A stretch of 64,000 bases of DNA from Pyxidicoccus caerfyrddinensis (GTDB lineage Bacteria; Myxococcota; Myxococcia; Myxococcales; Myxococcaceae), in contig NZ_JAAIYA010000005.1 in the NCBI RefSeq assembly GCF_010894405.1, positions 310,001 through 374,000 on the forward strand. The letters run 5' to 3'. The translations under genes were made by a program, and so were the position numbers. Below are positions 17,601 to 25,620 of the stretch, one piece after another. A model generated the notes under the pieces. It saw nothing but the letters and a program-made list of their open reading frames with translations, did not search any database and was not told the origin of the DNA. How positions within the stretch are numbered: the first letter of the stretch is position 1; each line of letters starts with the position of its first letter.

Positions 17601-17937
17601 GCTCCCACGGAAGGGGCTGCCCGTCCGGCCCCAGCACCGTCGGCTCGCCCTTGGACTTCCGGCTCGCCGCCACGCGCCGCACCAGCAGCGGGCCCAGCTC
17701 CGTCGTCAGCCGCAGCTCGCCGCCGAAGGTGCCTCCGTCGCGGGGCTCGTAGCGCTCCGGGTGCCCGTTCTTCTCGAAGCCGAACAGCATGCTGCGCAGG
17801 AAGGCGAGCAGCGTGCTCTTCCCCGCCTCGTTGGGCCCGTACAGCAGGTGCATCCCCGGCCCCAGCTCGCGATGGAGCTGGGAGAAGCGGCCGAAGCCCT
17901 GCACGCGCAGCCCGTCGATGCGCAGCCCTGGCTTCAT
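14674..17937 (-). CDS. YhaN/SbcC-like AAA ATPase with SMC-type coiled coil
   Basis: This 1087-residue protein is the ATPase half of an SbcCD/Rad50-Mre11-like DNA end-processing complex. The N-terminal Walker A GPNEAGKST lies at about residue 40. Long Glu/Arg/Leu-rich coiled-coil arms run from about 190 to 960, interrupted by a hydrophobic stretch near residues 480-530 (WWVPAVAGVTVVLAVVTWLL, then a second segment), as in Bacillus YhaN. The C-terminal signature is LSRGTREQLYLAFRLA, with Walker B PLIVDDVLVNFD and a late TCHPWL. I chose ATG at 17937, which overlaps the phosphoesterase stop by 4 bp (ATGA), over a longer in-frame start inside that gene. It is translationally coupled to the nuclease partner. 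Call is strong; the exact substrate is unknown. Confidence 0.9.
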   Translation of the reverse strand: MKPGLRIDGLRVQGFGRFSQLHRELGPGMHLLYGPNEAGKSTLLAFLRSMLFGFEKNGHPERYEPRDGGTFGGELRLTTELGPLLVRRVAASRKSKGEPTVLGPDGQPLPWERVQDALGHVSRELFFDVFAFRLDELAGFERLTEQRGASEALVAASMRGARRLPEVVARLEKSAGALYKPNGQTPLLNEALRALEDVQARLREAGDRPARYFAEKERLAARSEEQRVLEAELHDAGRELERLGRLEAALADVSALAEARAELASLPELEHFPEGGEARLEDALHRRRSYRAEGARLAEKLATVDAGLERLAAPSPVRGRGEALHLALAAYTERSGLLRALPARRAAVEEKRRQVERELRELGLPVDGPGLMALDLSASVRAALEELATRLAAVETERREALGARMRARSERERLDGAVARVRGELAGLPDVRPAQVRQQQSGLGRLRTVRGELDRLSEQRAELRRQYESARSQGEPTPADVVLPMWWVPAVAGVTVVLAVVTWLLAGTVAGALSLVGGLLLTGVLELARRRVEAARDAGLEAHAARQRGRQQEEERLRSTLAGLAAREEMLHRDLLSAAAEAGMTPVATASDLATREAALAEALEQAGRRELLLREEEKLREGHGEAVREEQRAEETLREAEVRRGTLATELAAHLSARHFPSTLPASAALTLWRDAAALRQRLLDVGAEAAALAVDERACAPVALKLWEEAVAAGLASGLGFSEPGSTRATQAMTAAIPQGALETVAARVSAALDSEREQTAERRVLEESRRELLAEKARLDGLSHEEELALALLLAEGGGADEESFRRRAAQARRYAELTHRARELSQRIEARTGLTEAHVREALREVGGEEGLHASLGTRRARHTEAQERNKAVLTELGALSNQLSAWENDDELARLRIEEEALRARVAELATRYAADRLTLALLARARRRFEEEQQPRVVQLASEHFAALTGGRYRRVFIPTSEERELRVGDGERDWSAAQLSRGTREQLYLAFRLAVVRDFGETRGALPLIVDDVLVNFDPERARGAIRLLARLSTQHQVIAFTCHPWLREAFAAEGARVQELDSTVSTAQPIPAPELQAG

Positions 17938-19187
17938 GGCGCGTCCTCCTCGTGCAGCGATTCGGCTCCGTGCAGTCCCGCTCCGACGACCCACTCCGGA
18001 CGAGGCGTCGCCAGCACGTCCACGCCCAGCCGCTTCAGCCGCTGGCCCAGGCTGCCCAGCGCTTCCTGCTCCCACAGCCGCGCCAGCTCCTCCGGGCTCT
18101 CCGCGAGGAAGCGCGCCTCGTCCAGCAGCGTGCGCGAGAAGCCGCCCGCCGCGCGCAGCGCCTCCACGTCCAATTCCGGGCGCGTGCCGTCCCGCAGCGA
18201 CTCCAGCAGCACGGGCGGATGGACCTTCGCCAGTCGCTCGCGCAGCTCCGTCTCCACCTGCGCCAGCGCGCCGGGCCGGGCCAATTCACGGTGCAGCGGG
18301 CCGCGGCCGGTGAGGGTGAGCCGCACCGCGTGCCCGTCCAGCTCCGACGCACACCGCGACTCCACCGCCTCCAGCGCCGTGGACACCAGCCCGTCCAGCG
18401 TGCCCACTCCGGACAGCGGCAGCTCCAGCTTGTGCCAGCGCACGCCGTCCACCGGGACGAAGCGCCGCCGCGTGCCGCCGTCCTCCACCTCCACCAGCAC
18501 GCAGCCTCGCTCGCCGGACTCGTGGGCGTGACGGCCCTGCGGGTTGCCTGGGTACACCGCGACGCCTCCACCCGGGAGCGCATGCTCGGCCCGCGTGTGC
18601 ACGTGGCCCAGCGCCCAGTAGTCCAGTCCGCGCGCGCCCAGGCCCGCCGTCGTGCACGGCGCGTAGTTGGCGTGGCCCTCCGCGCCGCCGAGGTTGGCGT
18701 GGAGCAGCCCCACGTTGAAGCCGTCACCGGTGCGGCGGAAGCGCGCGGACAAGTCCTCGCGCACCTCCACGTCGGGATAGGAGATGCCCTGCACGCGGCA
18801 CAGGTGGCGGCCCTCGCGGACCACGTCCGCCTCCTCCCAGTCCGGGCCGAACACCTTCACCGACGCGGGCAGGCCCAGCGTGCCGGTGTCACCGCTCAGC
18901 GGGTCATGGTTGCCGTGGACGATGAAGGACTGGATGCCCGCGGTGTCCAGCCGGGCCAGCTCGCGGCGCAGCGCGAGTCGCGCTCGCACCGAGCGGTCCT
19001 TCACGTCGAACAAGTCTCCCGCGAGCAGCAGGAAGGCCACGCGCTCGCGGAGGCACAGGTCGACGATGCGAGTGAGCGCGCGGAAGGTGGATTCCTGGAA
19101 GCGGCCGGGAAGGGGCCCTGGCGCGGCCACCCCCCGAAACGGCGTGTCCAGGTGCAGGTCGGCGGCATGGACGAACTTGAAGGGCAT
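17934..19187 (-). CDS. YhaO/SbcD-like metallophosphoesterase DNA nuclease
   Basis: This 417-residue calcineurin-type phosphoesterase is the nuclease partner of the adjacent ATPase. Metal-binding motifs appear in order: HAADLHLDTPF (residues 7-17), LAGDLFD (about 55), GNHD (about 85), a later HANLGG, and GHVHTR (about 200). The C-terminal third is the capping region typical of Mre11/SbcD relatives. GGAGG lies about 6 bases before ATG at 19187; the longer ORF upstream lacks family similarity. The gene precedes the YhaN-like gene with a 4-bp overlap, the common operon order for these pairs. Role in double-strand-break end processing is from family knowledge. Confidence 0.9.
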   Translation of the reverse strand: MPFKFVHAADLHLDTPFRGVAAPGPLPGRFQESTFRALTRIVDLCLRERVAFLLLAGDLFDVKDRSVRARLALRRELARLDTAGIQSFIVHGNHDPLSGDTGTLGLPASVKVFGPDWEEADVVREGRHLCRVQGISYPDVEVREDLSARFRRTGDGFNVGLLHANLGGAEGHANYAPCTTAGLGARGLDYWALGHVHTRAEHALPGGGVAVYPGNPQGRHAHESGERGCVLVEVEDGGTRRRFVPVDGVRWHKLELPLSGVGTLDGLVSTALEAVESRCASELDGHAVRLTLTGRGPLHRELARPGALAQVETELRERLAKVHPPVLLESLRDGTRPELDVEALRAAGGFSRTLLDEARFLAESPEELARLWEQEALGSLGQRLKRLGVDVLATPRPEWVVGAGLHGAESLHEEDAP

Positions 19188-19334
19188 GGCCGCCTCCCAC
19201 CGTATCCGAAGCCACGCGAGGGCCCGATTTTCCGGCCCCGCGCCGATGGCTGGAGGACAGCGACCTGCCCTCCGCGCCGAGGTGGCGTCCGCTGGCCGCC
19301 ACACCAGATGTAGACGGGGAGACAGCACACCCGC

Positions 19335-22271
19335 CTACTCCTGGAAGTGGACCTGGAGCAGGCCGCTCTCGGGCACCACCACGCGCTGGGGAGGGAAGAC
19401 GGGGAAGGGGCGCTTGTTGAAGGCCGCCTCCTCCAGCCGCACCGTGTAGGGCCCCGGCTCCAGCCCGAGCTGGACGAGCCGGCCCTTCTCGACGCTCGCG
19501 GACTCGCTGTCGCCATCGTCTCGGTGGAACTGCACCTGCGCGTCGAGGGGGCGCCCCTGGCCGTCCTTGACCGTCACCTCCACGCGGGGACCCGGGGTCA
19601 GGCGGAGGGTCAGCTCCTCCTGCTCGGGGCCCACGGCGAGCTGCAGCTTCCGGTAACCCGGGTCGTTCACGATGAGGGTGAGGGCTTCCGGGGGCAGGTC
19701 GTGCAGCTCGAAGGTGCCGTCCTCCCGGGTTATCGCGATGGAGATGGGGGCGGGGTGTTTGACCGCACCGGTGGACCCGGCGGCGTGCACGACGCAGATG
19801 TTGGAGAGGGGCTTGGACGTCTCTGCGTCCACCACCCGGCCCTGGAGCGCGCGGCCCCGGCTCATGCGCAGCACGCCCAGGTCCACATCCGCGTTTCCGG
19901 TAAGCGGCCTCACCTCGCGCACCAGCGAGGCCAGGCCGTCCGCCTTGAAGATGAGCGGCCCGCCGCCCACTTCTTCACCGGCCACGGCGAAGGCCCCGTC
20001 CTCGGCCTCCTGGGGAGAGCCATTCACCCGGAAGCTTCGGAGGGGCGCGCCGTCGGGCCCCACGAGCCGGCCGATGACATGCGGATGGCGGGTGAGGACG
20101 ATGCGCATCTCGGCCGTGCCGGCGCCGACGCGGAGCAGGCTGCCCTCCTCCCCGGCGGGCTCGCCCGTCGAGTGCTCGGCATCCAGGGTGTAGCCCACCT
20201 TCAGGACGCGGACGTCGTACGCGGCTTCCGTCAGGCCGTGCAGGGTGAAGCGCCCATCCGGGCCCGTCTCGACTCCCAGGGGCGGACCATGGTGGCTGTG
20301 GCGGCCCTCCTTCTTCCAGACCGGCCCGCCCTTCAGGGGCGGCGTCCAGGCCCGGACCCAGGCGCCTTCCACGGCCCGGCCCGCGCCGTCCACGACGATG
20401 CCGGACAGGGTGCGCTCCGGCTCCATCCGCAGCACTACCCGCGTCCGCATGCCGTCTCTCAGCTCCACCACGCGCCAGACCCTGCGGGTGAGGTCTTTTG
20501 CCGCGCGCGTCGCCAGCAGCAGGTAGCGGCCGGGCTCCACGCCACGCAGCTGGAAGAGGCCCTCCTTGTTGGTGTACCCGCCGCGTCGCAGGTTCAGCTC
20601 CTCCCGTCCCTCCGGGTCCTGCAGCTCCACGAGGAAGTCCTCCAGGGGCAGCCCGTGTGCATCCACCACCCGCCCCTCCACCGACGCGCCGGTGCGCAGC
20701 GTGAGGTGGACGTCCGTCGAGGGCGCGCGGACGGGAAAGGACGCCTCGATGAAGGGCACCTCCGAGATGTCGATGCGGTAGTCCCCGGGCTCCTTCGCAT
20801 CCAGGACGAAGCGCCCCTCCGCGTCCGTCCAGGTGCCCTCCTGTGGCTCGTCCCAGGGCACGTCCGGAGGGGTGGGGCGCACGAAGGAGAGCTCGAGGCC
20901 GGGCAGCGGACGGCCCTCCGCATCCGTGACGCGGCCGGTGACGATGGCCGCGCGGAGGAGCGTGAAGTCCACGGGCTTCATGGCCGCGTCCAGATTGCGC
21001 TCCTCGGACTCCTCCATGTCGACGTACCCGGACGCCTCCACCGTGAAGCTCCAGGCGCCGGGCTCCACCGGGCCCAGGCGGTAGTGCCCGTCCGCGCCCG
21101 TGACGGCGCGCAGGTTCGCATTGGACTCGCCGAGCGAGCTCACCTCCACGCGGGCCCCTGCCACCGACCGTCCCGCGTCGTCGCTCACGGTGCCTTCGAC
21201 GTGGAGGGCGCTGCCCAGCTCCAGCACCACCTCTGGCGTCGAGGTGCCCGCCGTCGCGTGGGCGAGCGCGTAGCGTCCCTCGCGCGAGGCGCTGAGCGTG
21301 TGCGGGCCCTCGGGGAGCATGAGGCTGAAGCGGCCGTCCGCGTCCGTGGTGAGGCTCCGCGCGGTGTCATCGGGGAGGTCCGCGCCGCGCGCCACGCGCA
21401 CCTCGAGGCCCGGCACGGGGGCGCCACCGGAGAGCACGCGGCCGGAGAGCCGGCTGGGCCGGTGGAGCGTCACCTGCTGATTCGGTTCGCCGTAGCGGAG
21501 AACGAGCTCCGGGAACCAGCCGTCCTTCGCGACGAAGATGAAGTACATGCCGAAGGGCAGGGGGCCCACGCGGAAGCGTCCGTCCGCGCCGGTGGTGGCG
21601 TCGAAGTAGCGGGTGTGCATCGAGTTGAGCACCGTCACCGTGGCGCCGGCCAGGGGCGCGCCGTCGCCGACGACGAGGGCCTCCGTCATGAGTCCCTGTC
21701 CCAGCACTAGCTTCACGTCCTCGGAGCCGGCGGAGACGTCGTCACGCCTCACCGCGCCGTGCTCGCCGAGCGCCCAGAGCGCCAGCGGACCTTCGGGCAG
21801 GGCCTCGAGAAGGAACGTTCCGTCCGTGCCGGTGGTGGCCTCGGCGTAGACGGGGGCCTCGCCCTCTCGCGCGCCGACGAGCTCCATGACGAGGTCGGTG
21901 ACACGACTCATGCAATCGGGGAGCGTCTGGCCCCGGGTGCTCGGGTCCCTCGGGTCCTCGTGGGGCTCCAGTGAGCCTTCGGGGCAGGGCAGCTCGGAGA
22001 GCGTCTGCCCGGGCTCCGGCCACGAGGCGGAGACGCGGACTCCGGCCACGGGTGCGCCCTGCGCGTCCACCACGGTGCCGCGGATGTGGAGGCCGGCGCC
22101 GGGGCGCTGCGACGGGGTGGTGACGGAGGCGCGGGACGTGCGCGGCGTCGCGGTGGCGCGGTTCGCCTGCTCCGGGGTGGACGGCTCGCTGCTCCCGCCT
22201 CCGCGGAGCACGCCCCAGGCCACGAGTGCGAGCGCGCAGACGATGACCACTCCAGGCATCCACCGACGCAT
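19335..22271 (-). CDS. Carboxypeptidase-regulatory-like multi-domain surface protein (paralogue of 2835-6149)
   Basis: This 978-residue protein has an N-terminal signal anchor (MPGVVIVCALALVAWGVL) and then tandem carboxypeptidase regulatory-like domains, e.g. IRGTVVDAQGAPVAGVRVSA, VEGRVVDAHGLPLEDFLV, LSGIVVDGAGRAVEGAWV and LQGRVVDAETSKPLSN. It shares architecture and many phrases with the 1104-residue protein at 2835-6149, including the Cys-containing insert after the first domain (LPC ... DCMSR versus LPC ... DCIGE), so the two are clear paralogues. ATG at 22271 has GGAGG 10 bases upstream; an ATG nine codons earlier has no ribosome site. It is divergent from the aminotransferase gene. Surface or periplasmic location is inferred; role unknown. 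Confidence 0.87.
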   Translation of the reverse strand: MRRWMPGVVIVCALALVAWGVLRGGGSSEPSTPEQANRATATPRTSRASVTTPSQRPGAGLHIRGTVVDAQGAPVAGVRVSASWPEPGQTLSELPCPEGSLEPHEDPRDPSTRGQTLPDCMSRVTDLVMELVGAREGEAPVYAEATTGTDGTFLLEALPEGPLALWALGEHGAVRRDDVSAGSEDVKLVLGQGLMTEALVVGDGAPLAGATVTVLNSMHTRYFDATTGADGRFRVGPLPFGMYFIFVAKDGWFPELVLRYGEPNQQVTLHRPSRLSGRVLSGGAPVPGLEVRVARGADLPDDTARSLTTDADGRFSLMLPEGPHTLSASREGRYALAHATAGTSTPEVVLELGSALHVEGTVSDDAGRSVAGARVEVSSLGESNANLRAVTGADGHYRLGPVEPGAWSFTVEASGYVDMEESEERNLDAAMKPVDFTLLRAAIVTGRVTDAEGRPLPGLELSFVRPTPPDVPWDEPQEGTWTDAEGRFVLDAKEPGDYRIDISEVPFIEASFPVRAPSTDVHLTLRTGASVEGRVVDAHGLPLEDFLVELQDPEGREELNLRRGGYTNKEGLFQLRGVEPGRYLLLATRAAKDLTRRVWRVVELRDGMRTRVVLRMEPERTLSGIVVDGAGRAVEGAWVRAWTPPLKGGPVWKKEGRHSHHGPPLGVETGPDGRFTLHGLTEAAYDVRVLKVGYTLDAEHSTGEPAGEEGSLLRVGAGTAEMRIVLTRHPHVIGRLVGPDGAPLRSFRVNGSPQEAEDGAFAVAGEEVGGGPLIFKADGLASLVREVRPLTGNADVDLGVLRMSRGRALQGRVVDAETSKPLSNICVVHAAGSTGAVKHPAPISIAITREDGTFELHDLPPEALTLIVNDPGYRKLQLAVGPEQEELTLRLTPGPRVEVTVKDGQGRPLDAQVQFHRDDGDSESASVEKGRLVQLGLEPGPYTVRLEEAAFNKRPFPVFPPQRVVVPESGLLQVHFQE

Positions 22272-22382
22272 GCGCGAGCGACCTCCGGCCACTGCCATCA
22301 GACGCAACACGATAGCAGGACAGGGCGACGGCCCGCCGAAAGCGCCACTCTCCGGGCCGCGCGGCAATAGACTCCCGCCACC

Positions 22383-23519
22383 ATGCCCCTGCCTGGCCAG
22401 CGACACCTGTTCGAGATTCCCGACGGCGTCACGTACCTCAACTGCGCGTACATGTCCCCGCAGCTGCGCGCCGTGCGTGCGGCGGGCGAGGTGGCGCTGG
22501 GGATGAAGGCGCAGCCGTGGCGCCTGACGTCGGAGGACTTCTTCACCCACTCGGAAGCGCTGAGAGCGCTCTTCGCCCGGCTGGTCGGCGCGGACGCGGA
22601 CGGCGTGGCGCTGGTGCCCTCGGCCAGCTACGGCATGGGGGTGGCGGCGGCCAACGTGCGCGTGCGCGAGGGCCAGCGCATCGTGGTGCTGGCGGAGGAG
22701 TTCCCCTCCAACTTCTACCCGTGGCGCGAGGCGGCGCGGCGCGCGGGCGCCGAAGTCACCACCGTGGCGCGCCCGGAGGACGGTGACTGGACGCGCGCGG
22801 TGCTGGCGCAGGTGGACTCGCGCTGCGCGGTGGTGGCGGTGCCGCACTGCCACTGGACGGACGGCGCGTGGGTGGACCTGGTGCGCGTGGGCGAGCGGGC
22901 GCGCGAGGTGGGCGCCGCGCTGGCGGTGGACGGCACGCAGTCGGTGGGCGCGCTGCCCTTCGACGTGGGCACCGTGCGGCCGGACTTCCTCGTGGTCGCC
23001 GGCTACAAGTGGCTGATGGGGCCCTACAGCCAGGGCTACCTCTACGTGGCGCCCCAGCACCGCGAGGGCCAGCCGCTGGAGCACAACTGGCTGGTGCGCC
23101 AGGGCAGCGAGGACTTCGCCCGGCTGGTGGACTACCGCGACGCATACCAGCCCGGCGCGCGCCGCTTCGACGTGGGCGAGCGCAGCAACTTCCAGCTGGT
23201 GCCCATGGCCGCGGTCGCGCTGAGCCAGCTGCTGGACTGGGGCGTGGACGAAATCCAGCGCACGCTGCGCGTGCTGACGGAGCGCATCGCCCGGGGTGCA
23301 ACCGGGTTGCGACTGGAAGTCACGCCCGAGGCGCACCGAGTGGGGCACCTCATCGGCCTGCGGCGCCGGGGCGGATACGCGCCCGGGGTGGCGCAGCGAC
23401 TGGCGGCGCAGGACCTCCACGTCAGCGTGCGCGGGGAGAACCTGCGCGTGTCGCCGCACCTCTACAACACGCCGGAGGACGTGGACCGGCTGCTCGCCGC
23501 GCTGGCGCCACTGCTGTAG
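22383..23519 (+). CDS. Class-V aminotransferase-fold PLP enzyme
   Basis: This 378-residue cytoplasmic PLP-dependent enzyme belongs to the aminotransferase class-V / cysteine-desulfurase superfamily. It has YLNCAYMSPQL near the N-terminus, SASYGMGVAAAN as the phosphate/cofactor loop at about 80, the cofactor-binding Asp in ALAVDGTQSVGALPFD (about 180), and the Schiff-base Lys in VVAGYKWLMGPYSQGYLYV (about 209). No desulfurase active-site Cys loop is obvious, so a transaminase, kynureninase-like or isopenicillin-epimerase-like role is more likely. No clear ribosome site precedes the ATG. A strong hairpin follows the stop. Substrate not determined. Confidence 0.88.
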   Translation: MPLPGQRHLFEIPDGVTYLNCAYMSPQLRAVRAAGEVALGMKAQPWRLTSEDFFTHSEALRALFARLVGADADGVALVPSASYGMGVAAANVRVREGQRIVVLAEEFPSNFYPWREAARRAGAEVTTVARPEDGDWTRAVLAQVDSRCAVVAVPHCHWTDGAWVDLVRVGERAREVGAALAVDGTQSVGALPFDVGTVRPDFLVVAGYKWLMGPYSQGYLYVAPQHREGQPLEHNWLVRQGSEDFARLVDYRDAYQPGARRFDVGERSNFQLVPMAAVALSQLLDWGVDEIQRTLRVLTERIARGATGLRLEVTPEAHRVGHLIGLRRRGGYAPGVAQRLAAQDLHVSVRGENLRVSPHLYNTPEDVDRLLAALAPLL

Positions 23520-23533
23520 GCGCACGCATGCGA

Positions 23534-23567
23534 CGCCAGGGCCCGGGCACCGCCCGGACCCCTGGCG
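23534..23567. terminator. Bidirectional hairpin between convergent genes
   Basis: An outer stem CGCCAGGG/CCCTGGCG encloses an inner stem CCGGGC/GCCCGG with a 3-base loop. It lies between the aminotransferase stop (23519) and the stop of the convergent lipoprotein gene (23590). There is no T-run, as is common in GC-rich genomes. Confidence 0.6.
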
Positions 23568-23589
23568 CCTTCATGCCCTTGCGAGCGAA

Positions 23590-23868
23590 TCACCGCTGCT
23601 GGGTGTCTTCAGGAACCGTGTCCACGCTGCCGGAGCCACCGGTGCCCGCATCCATCATCGTGCCGGCATCCACCTTCGCCTTCGCCTTGCCGCTGCCGCC
23701 GGTGCCAGTGGTTCCCGTGTCCTGACTGCTCATGCCGCTGGAGCCCGAGCCACCGGTGCCCTCCATGCCCGCGCCTTCCTGCTCCTGGCTCTTCTGCCGG
23801 CAGCCCGCCACCGTCATCATGGCCGCCGCCACCGCGCCCAGCACCATCCACTGCTTCAAAGTCTTCAT
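23590..23868 (-). CDS. Small Gly/Ser-rich lipoprotein
   Basis: This is a 92-residue product with a clear lipoprotein signal (MKTLKQWMVLGAVAAAMMTV followed by AGC, Cys23), then a low-complexity Gly/Ser/Thr/Asp tail with a Lys-rich patch (GKAKAKVDAG). ATG at 23868 is the start of the signal peptide; the longer ORF upstream has no similarity to a secreted protein. The mature part is disordered and gives no functional clue. Such small lipoproteins are frequent in myxobacteria. Confidence 0.75.
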   Translation of the reverse strand: MKTLKQWMVLGAVAAAMMTVAGCRQKSQEQEGAGMEGTGGSGSSGMSSQDTGTTGTGGSGKAKAKVDAGTMMDAGTGGSGSVDTVPEDTQQR

Positions 23869-24010
23869 CCAGACGCCTCCCGTGAGATGACTGGCCCAAG
23901 GCTGGGAGCGGTGACGCTTTGCGGCACCTGTCCTCGCGGTCCGGGTGCCCGCTGCTCGGACCGTCAGCGGCCGGGCAGGCGGGCCTGTCATCTCATGGGG
24001 TTCGAGCGGC

Positions 24011-24886
24011 TCACCCCACGCGGCGGAGCACGAGCAGCGCGTACTCCAGTCCGCCATCCATCAGCGCCTGCTGGAGCCGCAGGTGCTCGCGGCTGGACTC
24101 GCGCCCCGCGAAGGAGGACGTGCGCGACGGGTACGGGCCGCCGAGGCTTGCTCGCTCGTGCGCGAGCAGCTCCAGCGTGAGGGACCAGAAGCCCACCACG
24201 CGCGAGGACACGTCGTCGCGCACTTCCAACTCCAGCCCCGCGGCGTGCGCGGCCGACAGGTACTCGGCCATGGAGCCGATGCGCGTGCGCCAGTACCTGT
24301 CGAAGGGCGCGGCCGCCTCGGGCCGGCCGAGGAAGCAGTCGGCGATGGCCACCACGCCCCGGGGCTTGAGCAGCGCGCGCACGCGGCGGAACCAGTCGGC
24401 GCGCGGCAGGTAGCACGCGCTCTCCACCGCCACCACCGCGTCGAAGCACGCACGGCCCGGCACCGCGAGCGCGTCGCACAACAACGGCCGCACCCGCGCG
24501 CCCAGGCCCGCGGTCTCCGCGAAGCCTCGCACCAGCTCCACGTGCGAGGGCACGTTCGTCACCGCCGTCACCCGCGCGCGGTGCTCGGCCGCCCAGTACA
24601 GCGCGCCGCCGCCCAGGCCGCAGCCCACGTCCAGGACGTCCCCACCGTCGGGGAAGCGGCCCACCGCGCGCGCCAGCTCCGCGAGCAGCGACTCCTGCGC
24701 GCCGTGCACCTGCGCGCGCACCACGTCCTCCGGCGAGCCGGGCGGAGGCACCGCGTCCACCAGCCCGGCGTGGTAGTGCACGCGCGGCCCCGGCCCGTAC
24801 CGCCGCAGAATCCGCTCCGTCTTCGCTTCGTAGTACCCGGCCACCTCGTCACGCCACGCGTCGAGCATCGGGGCTTCAGCCCTCAT
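24011..24886 (-). CDS. SAM-dependent methyltransferase, last gene of isoprenoid-like operon
   Basis: This is a 291-residue class-I methyltransferase: motif I VLDVGCGLGGGALYWA at about residue 88, VTAVTNVPSHVELV as motif II, and FDAVVAVESACYLP at about 150. The organisation with an N-terminal helical lid and central ESACYLP resembles small-molecule C- or O-methyltransferases of the cyclopropane-synthase/sterol/geranyl-diphosphate methyltransferase type. The gene overlaps the isoprenoid-synthase-like gene by 4 bp (ATGA), so a terpenoid or prenyl substrate is a reasonable guess. It is the last of five overlapping genes starting at 27573. Enzyme class is strong; substrate is inference. Confidence 0.85.
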   Translation of the reverse strand: MRAEAPMLDAWRDEVAGYYEAKTERILRRYGPGPRVHYHAGLVDAVPPPGSPEDVVRAQVHGAQESLLAELARAVGRFPDGGDVLDVGCGLGGGALYWAAEHRARVTAVTNVPSHVELVRGFAETAGLGARVRPLLCDALAVPGRACFDAVVAVESACYLPRADWFRRVRALLKPRGVVAIADCFLGRPEAAAPFDRYWRTRIGSMAEYLSAAHAAGLELEVRDDVSSRVVGFWSLTLELLAHERASLGGPYPSRTSSFAGRESSREHLRLQQALMDGGLEYALLVLRRVG

Positions 24887-25620
24887 GACTCCACCTCCGG
24901 GAGAATCGGTTCGATGCGGCGCAGCGCCGCATCCAGGCAGCGCAGGTCCTGCCGCCGCAGAGAGTCGGTGGCGGCGCGGGCCCAGCCCACCACCACGTTG
25001 CGGTCCTCGCGCGGCATGCTGGTGAAGCGCGCGTCGCGCGAGCGGATGTCCTCCACCACGTGCGCGGCCACGCCCAGCGCCCGGCCCGCCACCGCCGCGC
25101 GCTCCTCCAGCACCGTGCCCGCCCACAGCACGCGCAGGTACGCCGCCCACTGCTGGCCGGCGATGCCCTCGGCCACCTGGCGGAACAGCGGCGCCGTCCA
25201 CTCGCGCGCGCGGACCTCCAGCGCCTGCGGGCCCGCCGCCCTCGCCAGCGTGAGCGCGGCCTCCGCCAGCGCGGGCGCGGGCACCCGCGCCTGCGCTCCC
25301 GCGAGCGTGGCGAAGGCCAGGTTCTGCAGGAGGAACTGCACGCACGGGCCCACGCGCAGCGGTGCCTCGTGGTAGGTGCAGTCGCCGTCGATGAGGTCGT
25401 CCGCGAGGTTGCCCGCGCAGAAGCTGAAGAAGAGGCCCGCGCCGCGCGCGAGCAGGACGTCCCGGGGCAGTCCGGCCTCGGCGCCCGCTTCATAGAAAAG
25501 GGGCAGGGGCCCGGGCTGGGCCGCCTCCAGCGCGGCGAGCACGTCGCGCTCGGACACCTCCGGCAGCTCCAGCCGCCGGAGCAGTCGCAGGGACTCCTGG
25601 TACAGGGCTCCGCCGCTCAT
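24883..25620 (-). CDS. Class-I isoprenoid synthase-like protein
   Basis: This is a 245-residue, all-helical protein. The motif GNLADDLIDGDC near residue 90 carries a DDxxDxD aspartate-rich cluster like that of trans-prenyltransferases and terpene cyclases, which bind Mg-diphosphate. A second acidic site, AAHVVEDIRSRD, lies near 205. It is shorter than standard polyprenyl synthases (about 300), so it could be a compact terpene cyclase, a squalene/phytoene-synthase relative, or a non-catalytic family member. ATG at 25620 overlaps the histidine kinase stop by 4 bp, and the stop overlaps the methyltransferase start by 4 bp. The combination suggests signal-linked production of a methylated isoprenoid. 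Confidence 0.7.
   Translation of the reverse strand: MSGGALYQESLRLLRRLELPEVSERDVLAALEAAQPGPLPLFYEAGAEAGLPRDVLLARGAGLFFSFCAGNLADDLIDGDCTYHEAPLRVGPCVQFLLQNLAFATLAGAQARVPAPALAEAALTLARAAGPQALEVRAREWTAPLFRQVAEGIAGQQWAAYLRVLWAGTVLEERAAVAGRALGVAAHVVEDIRSRDARFTSMPREDRNVVVGWARAATDSLRRQDLRCLDAALRRIEPILPEVES

Noticed and set aside
15364-18531. 1055-codon plus-strand open frame
   Set aside because: Antisense to the YhaN/YhaO-like genes; Arg/Gln/Leu repeats without any domain.
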